NCBI RefSeq assembly: GCF_900608595.1
Contig: NZ_UWYY01000014.1
Coordinates: 1 to 64,000 of the forward strand
From: Promicromonospora panici
Lineage (GTDB): Bacteria; Actinomycetota; Actinomycetes; Actinomycetales; Cellulomonadaceae
Direction of reading: 5' to 3'
DNA length: 64,000 nucleotides
This document shows, in pieces, positions 60,182 through 64,000 of the stretch. The notes beneath the pieces were generated by a model. It searched no databases and was not told the DNA's origin. It worked only from the letters and a program-made list of their open reading frames with translations. Each line of letters opens with the position of its first letter. The first letter of the stretch is position 1. Made by a program: the position numbers and the translations under genes.

Positions 60182-60301
60182 GCGACGACGACGCCGGTCT
60201 GGCGACCGATTGGCCCATGTGTTGCCATGGGAGTGTGGACGGCGGTCCCTGACCTGACCGACCTGCCCGCCGCACACCCGGCCCACTACGTCGAGCACTG
60301 A
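60178..60301 (+). pseudogene. Degraded small His/Cys protein, zinc-peptide-like remnant
   Basis: ATG at 60178 overlaps the pepE stop (ATGA) and encodes MSDDDAGLATDWP then MCCHGSVDGGP before a stop. In another frame the sequence continues as PDLTDLPAAHPAHYVEH to TGA at 60301. Joined by one frameshift, these pieces would give a short protein with a Cys-Cys-His patch and a HYVEH end, similar in plan to the His-rich actinobacterial small zinc proteins. The likeness is suggestive, not proven. Confidence 0.4.
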
Positions 60302-60310
60302 GCAGACCGG

Positions 60311-61327
60311 ATGACCCCACTGCTGGCCGCGATCCTCGTCTTCGCCGGAGCCTCCGCCGTCACCGTGCTGGGCAGCGTCCGCCTCGCAGGGCTCGGCGAC
60401 GCCCTCGCCGATCGCACCGGATGGGGCGAGGCGATCTTCGGCGCCGTGTTCTTCGGCGTCTTCACCTCGCTCAGCGGGATCGTGATGACCGCCGTCGCCG
60501 CTGCGGACAACAGCGCCGAGCTCGCCTACTCGAACGCCATCGGGGGTGTGGCCGCGCAGACGTTCGCCATCGCGGTCGCCGATCTCTTCTACCGCCGTTC
60601 CAATCTCGAGCACGCCGCCGCTTCCCTCGCGAACATGCTGTTCGGTTGCCTGCTCATCGCCCTGCTCGCCATCACCCTCATGGGCAGCTTTCTGCCCGCG
60701 GTCCTCCTCGGGCCGGTGCATCCGACCACCCTCGTGATAGTTGCCGTCTACGGCCTCGGTCTCGTCCTCATCCGCCGTTCGGCTGCGCGGCCGATGTGGC
60801 GTGCGGTCAGGACCGAACAGACACGCGTGGACACACCGGACGAGAACAGCGCACCCCGAAGGCGCCTACGTGGCCTGTGGGCCGAGTTCGCCGCGATCGG
60901 CCTCGTCGTCGGCGCCGGTGGTGCCGCCGTCACCCGGGCCGCCGAGCAGATAGTCGCCGAGACCACCCTGAGCGAAGGCTTTGTCGGCGCCGTCCTCATG
61001 GGCCTCGTCAACGCCCTGCCCGAGACCGTCATCGCTATCGCCGCCGTCCGCCGTAAGGCCCTGACGCTGGCCATCGCCGCGATCCTGGGCGGCAACACGC
61101 TCGACGTGCTCAACGTCGCCGTCGGCGACCTCTTCTACGCGGGCGGCTCGATCTACCACGCGGCGACACCGGATTCACTCTTCCTCACCGTCGCGAGCAT
61201 CCTGATGACGGTCATCGTCGTAGCGGGGCTCCTCGTACGCCAGAACCGCGGCCCCGCCAGGGTCGGGTTCGAAGGCGTCGGCCTGGGCATCGCCTACGGC
61301 GCGACCGTGCTGGTGCTCGCCCTCTGA
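60311..61327 (+). CDS. CaCA-superfamily cation antiporter
   Basis: A 338-residue membrane protein with about ten helices and the two inverted alpha-repeats of Na+/Ca2+-type exchangers. Repeat 1 contains SLSGIVMTAVAAADNSAELAYSNAIGG. Repeat 2 contains LMGLVNALPETVIAIAAVRRKAL and ILGGNTLDVLNVAVGDLFY. The acidic residue of repeat 2 sits in NALPET; repeat 1 has AAADNSAE in place of the usual PE motif, so the ion may differ. Its place downstream of a Zur-controlled znuA-like gene hints at zinc or another divalent cation. Start ATG 60311. Confidence 0.88.
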   Translation: MTPLLAAILVFAGASAVTVLGSVRLAGLGDALADRTGWGEAIFGAVFFGVFTSLSGIVMTAVAAADNSAELAYSNAIGGVAAQTFAIAVADLFYRRSNLEHAAASLANMLFGCLLIALLAITLMGSFLPAVLLGPVHPTTLVIVAVYGLGLVLIRRSAARPMWRAVRTEQTRVDTPDENSAPRRRLRGLWAEFAAIGLVVGAGGAAVTRAAEQIVAETTLSEGFVGAVLMGLVNALPETVIAIAAVRRKALTLAIAAILGGNTLDVLNVAVGDLFYAGGSIYHAATPDSLFLTVASILMTVIVVAGLLVRQNRGPARVGFEGVGLGIAYGATVLVLAL

Positions 61328-61393
61328 TCAACGGCGTCGTCAGACAGCCGTCGTCAGACAGCCAGGAGGCGCCCGGCCCACCACGTTCGGCGG

Positions 61394-62110
61394 CTACCGG
61401 AGCTGTTCCGCCAGGTGGAGCAGTGAAGTAGCCGTCAGGTCCGGCGTCCGGAAGTACTCCGGGTAGGGTCCGCCGGCCCGGTTGATCCAGGCGGCGGCCA
61501 GGCCGGCCCGGTGCGCCCCGTCGGTGTCCCATGGATGCGCGGCCACCAGCATCGCGTCCAGGGCGTCCACCCCGCAGGACTCCAGCGCGAAGGCATAGGC
61601 GCCGGGCGCCGGTTTCCAGACGCCGGCCTGCTCCACGGACAGGAAGGCCTCGAAGGCGTCGTCCAGTCCCGCATCGGACAACAGCCGCTGCGCGATCGAC
61701 GCCGATCCGTTGCTCAGCGTGACCAGTCGGATGCCCAGCTCCGCCAGCGCCCGCACACCACCGGGCACGTCCGGGTGGACCGCCAGCCCCGCGAACCCGG
61801 CCATGATGTGGTCCACCGCCTCCTCGACCGGGCGGTTCAACGGCGTCCCCGGCAGGACCGACCGGAGCCCCTCAGCGCCCAACCGCGCGAAGGACGGGTT
61901 CTCCCGGGCCACTGCGAGCGCGAACCCGTCACGCAGCAGGCCCGCGAACCATGCCTTGGCCAGGTGCGCCGGGGCGCCGACCGCCTCGAACCTCCCGGCG
62001 ATCGGCGCCATGTCCGACAGGGTCTCGTTGACGTCGAAGATCAGGACCCGCGGCCTGCGCGGACCATCGGGGCTCACCGGGTGGTCAGAGCTGGGGATCG
62101 CGACGTTCAT
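61394..62110 (-). CDS. Haloacid dehalogenase type II-like HAD hydrolase
   Basis: A 238-residue HAD protein. The nucleophile is Asp in VLIFDVNETLSDM, the Ser/Thr motif is LVTLSNGSAS, the Lys motif is EQAGVWKPAPGAYAFAL and the last acid is in AHPWDTDGAHRAGLAAAWINRAGG. This layout fits L-2-haloacid dehalogenases, though the natural substrate is unknown. ATG 62110 follows GGAG. A convergent 14-bp tandem duplication (61335-61362) separates it from the antiporter. Confidence 0.91.
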   Translation of the reverse strand: MNVAIPSSDHPVSPDGPRRPRVLIFDVNETLSDMAPIAGRFEAVGAPAHLAKAWFAGLLRDGFALAVARENPSFARLGAEGLRSVLPGTPLNRPVEEAVDHIMAGFAGLAVHPDVPGGVRALAELGIRLVTLSNGSASIAQRLLSDAGLDDAFEAFLSVEQAGVWKPAPGAYAFALESCGVDALDAMLVAAHPWDTDGAHRAGLAAAWINRAGGPYPEYFRTPDLTATSLLHLAEQLR

Positions 62111-62142
62111 ACGGCTCCTCCTACCCGCCCGTCCTGGGCGCC

Positions 62143-62211
62143 TCAGTGTGCGTGTGAAAGCGCACCTCCGAAGGTACGCCGGTATTCGAGGGCGCTGAAC
62201 GTCGCGCTGCT
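62143..62211 (-). pseudogene. Possible 3' tail of a lost AraC-type gene
   Basis: Directly after the NmrA-like stop codon the same minus-strand frame continues for 22 codons (SSATFSALEYRRTFGGALSHAH) to a TGA. The EYRRTFGG piece resembles the end of AraC-type regulators. It is very short, so it may be chance. Confidence 0.2.
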
Positions 62212-63231
62212 CTACCTCACGTTCGTGGGGTAGGCCGGGTTACTGATCGAGGACGTCGCCGTTCGGAGAGCGCCCGCGAGGAGCGCCTCGCCGGGGCCTT
62301 GCAGCCATCGGTCGAACCGCAGGAGGGAGGGGAACATCGCACGCAGCGCGATGAGGTCGGCTTGGCCCGCGAGCCTGCCGTCGTCGACCAGTGCTGCCGA
62401 CCTGGCGAGAACCTCGTCCTGCTCCAGCACCGCCTGCGGCAAACGGCGGTATCCGATCGGCCGCCCGGCGGCCTGTGTCAGCTGTTCGGCGATGGCGTTG
62501 CCGGTCACGGCGTCACCGGCGATCTCGATGGTGCGGTCGGTGAACCGCTCGGGCGCGCCGAAGACCGCGGCCACGACCCGGCCGATATCGCGCACCGCGA
62601 TGAACTGCATCGCCTGGTCCGGGCGCATCAGGAACGCCAGCTCTCCCCGGTCGAGTCCCATCCCCGGCGTCAGCAGGAGTTCCATGAAGGTCGCCGGCCG
62701 GATGATGGTGCTGACGATGTCCAGGCTCCGGACACGGTCCTCGATACGGCTCTTGACGTCGAAGTGGCTGACGCCCGTCGGCGTCGGCCCGGCAGCGATC
62801 ATCGAGCTGTAGACGAGGTGAGACACACCGCTGTGCTGGGCCGCCTCGGCCACGGCCGTGCCGTAGCGGAACTCGGCCTGGTGGCTCAGCCCGGTCCCCG
62901 CCTGACCCGAGCTCGGCTGAACGCTGAAGACACCGTGAACGCCGGCGAACGCCGCGCGCAAGGACTCCGGGTCGGCGAGGTCTCCACGCACGATCTCGAC
63001 GCCCGCGGCGGCGAGCGACCGGGCACGATCGGCGGGCGGATCCCGCACGACAGCACGAACGGTCCAGTCGGCGGCGAGCAACGCCGCAACGACGGAACCT
63101 CCTTGCTGCCCGGTGGCCCCCAGTACGGCGATGGTCCGCCCGGTGCCGACGTGCTCCGTCGCGGTGGCGCCTGCCGCGCTGTCGTCGCACTGCACAGGAA
63201 CCGCCCTGTGGTGGATCGAGGTGTCGCTCAT
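62212..63231 (-). CDS. NmrA-family NAD(P)-binding protein
   Basis: A 339-residue Rossmann-fold protein with an extended N-terminus of about 30 residues. The nucleotide motif is TIAVLGATGQQGGSVVAALL, followed by VRAVVRDPPADRARSLAAAGVEIVRGDLADPESL and VSHLVYSSMIAAG. The C-terminal part has MQFIAVRDIGRVVAAVFG and IEIAGDAVTGNAIAEQLTQAAG. Such proteins are redox-sensing regulators or isoflavone-reductase-like enzymes. ATG 63231 is used. It is divergent from a TetR gene with 49 bp between starts. Confidence 0.92.
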   Translation of the reverse strand: MSDTSIHHRAVPVQCDDSAAGATATEHVGTGRTIAVLGATGQQGGSVVAALLAADWTVRAVVRDPPADRARSLAAAGVEIVRGDLADPESLRAAFAGVHGVFSVQPSSGQAGTGLSHQAEFRYGTAVAEAAQHSGVSHLVYSSMIAAGPTPTGVSHFDVKSRIEDRVRSLDIVSTIIRPATFMELLLTPGMGLDRGELAFLMRPDQAMQFIAVRDIGRVVAAVFGAPERFTDRTIEIAGDAVTGNAIAEQLTQAAGRPIGYRRLPQAVLEQDEVLARSAALVDDGRLAGQADLIALRAMFPSLLRFDRWLQGPGEALLAGALRTATSSISNPAYPTNVR

Positions 63232-63280
63232 GCCCCGGACCGTAACGGAGCGCCCCGTCCGCTTGACTAATGTGAGAGCA

Positions 63281-63904
63281 GTGACGACCGAAGTGAGAGC
63301 ACGGCTGCGTTCGGACGCGCGCGACAACCGCGAACGCATCCTCGCCGTCGCCCGTGCCGCGTTCGCCATCGACGGCCTGGATGTGCCGATCCGCGAGATC
63401 GCCCGGCGGGCAGAGGTCGGGGCGGCCACCGTCTACCGGCACTTCGCCACCAAGGAAGCGCTGCTGGCCGAGGTGTTCGCCGATCAGATGGCCTCGTGCG
63501 CCGAGATCGTCCGTCGAGGGCTGGCCGCGGACGACCCCTGGCGTGGCCTGTGCCTCATCGTCGAGCAGCTGATGGCGGTGCACGCTCTGGACCGGGGCTT
63601 CGCTCGCGCCTTCACCTCGCGGATGCCCGAACCGGCCGAGTTCGCCGCCGAACGTGACCGCACGCTCGCGTCGCTGCTCACCCTGGTACGGCAGGCGAAG
63701 GATGCCGGTTCGCTGCGCGAGGACTTCGTGCTCGAGGACATCAACCTCATGCTGTTGGCCAACGAGGGCATCCGCGCGGACACACCCGAGATGCGGCTGG
63801 CCGCATCACGTCGGTTCGCCGCGCTGATGCTGCAGTCGTTCCAGGCCCGGCCGATCCCGGTACCGCTGCCCCCGGCGGTTCGGCTGCCACCCGCCCAGGG
63901 TTAG
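63281..63904 (+). CDS. TetR-family regulator
   Basis: A 207-residue regulator. The helix-turn-helix is IREIARRAEVGAATVYRHFATKEALLAEV (about residues 38-66), with a C-terminal SACE_7040-like ligand domain. Start at GTG 63281 (VTTEVRARLRSDARDNRERIL); another GTG at 63272 would add three residues. It is the obvious regulator of the divergent NmrA-like gene. Confidence 0.92.
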   Translation: MTTEVRARLRSDARDNRERILAVARAAFAIDGLDVPIREIARRAEVGAATVYRHFATKEALLAEVFADQMASCAEIVRRGLAADDPWRGLCLIVEQLMAVHALDRGFARAFTSRMPEPAEFAAERDRTLASLLTLVRQAKDAGSLREDFVLEDINLMLLANEGIRADTPEMRLAASRRFAALMLQSFQARPIPVPLPPAVRLPPAQG

Positions 63905-63947
63905 GTCCGGGATCGCAGCGTGGGAGACAGCCTGAGCGGCCCTCGAC

Positions 63948-64000
63948 CTACAGGTGGTCCGAGTAGAAGTCGGCGAGCCGGTCAACCGCGGCGTCGACGT
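63948..64000 (-). CDS. Partial gene at the right edge (C-terminal end only)
   Basis: The minus strand from 64000 down to a TAG at 63948 encodes VDAAVDRLADFYSDHL, the last residues of a protein whose start lies outside the window. Too short to assign. It is convergent with the TetR gene. Confidence 0.45.
   Translation of the reverse strand, partial: VDAAVDRLADFYSDHL

Noticed and set aside
1..64000. tRNA, rRNA, insertion sequences or phage genes
   Set aside because: No cloverleaf-like intergenic sequence, transposase, integrase or phage structural motif was seen in reading the gaps; only the HNH-DUF222 gene is sometimes linked to mobility and it is common in actinobacterial chromosomes.

Overview
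The window is high-GC DNA with dense genes on both strands, many GTG starts, short intergenic gaps and typical actinobacterial families: an RpfB-like factor, DUF222-HNH, WYL, HxlR, LAL-type LuxR regulators, a protein O-mannosyltransferase paired with rsmI, and a wall protein ending in a class-E-like LATTG sorting signal. This points to a Micrococcales actinobacterium, plausibly of the Promicromonosporaceae/Cellulomonadaceae group. The placement is an inference from gene content. No rRNA, tRNA, CRISPR array, phage or intact IS element was seen.

Layout. 0-9 kb is a conserved core: rpfB-tatD-metG (minus), a PQQ-type sugar dehydrogenase lipoprotein, pncA, the mannosyltransferase and rsmI. 9-13.7 kb carries a GH20 hexosaminidase, a large lipoprotein and an AlkC-like HEAT-repeat protein. 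13.7-18.3 kb looks like a signalling module (Ser/Thr kinase with a duplicated outer domain, FHA/winged-helix protein, membrane protein) whose genes share an upstream motif. 18.4-34.5 kb is accessory: GH114 lipoprotein, SDR/XRE/SMP-30 cluster, ABC exporter with a divergent two-component system, redox and detoxification genes with local regulators, and three decaying genes. 34.6-39.4 kb holds DUF222-HNH, a quinone oxidoreductase, a WYL regulator and a RidA protein. 39.4-47.8 kb is a 1995-residue repeat-built surface protein facing a LuxR regulator and a zf-HC2 protein.

47.8-61.3 kb appears to be a zinc-responsive region. Two Zur-like palindromes are visible. One (52617-52637) lies between a four-gene metal-chelate/peptide-type importer, with its two permeases fused into one protein, and a 26-residue His/Cys-rich micropeptide. 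The other (58796-58814) precedes a ZnuA-like lipoprotein, followed by a pepE broken by internal deletion, a degraded His-containing small ORF and a CaCA-type cation antiporter. An NlpC/P60 hydrolase, a USP and a LAL regulator with an apparent frameshift lie between them.

Short tandem repeats are unusually common. Units of 12, 14, 15, 16, 17 and 18 bp occur inside or at the ends of genes, and several have altered reading frames or termini.
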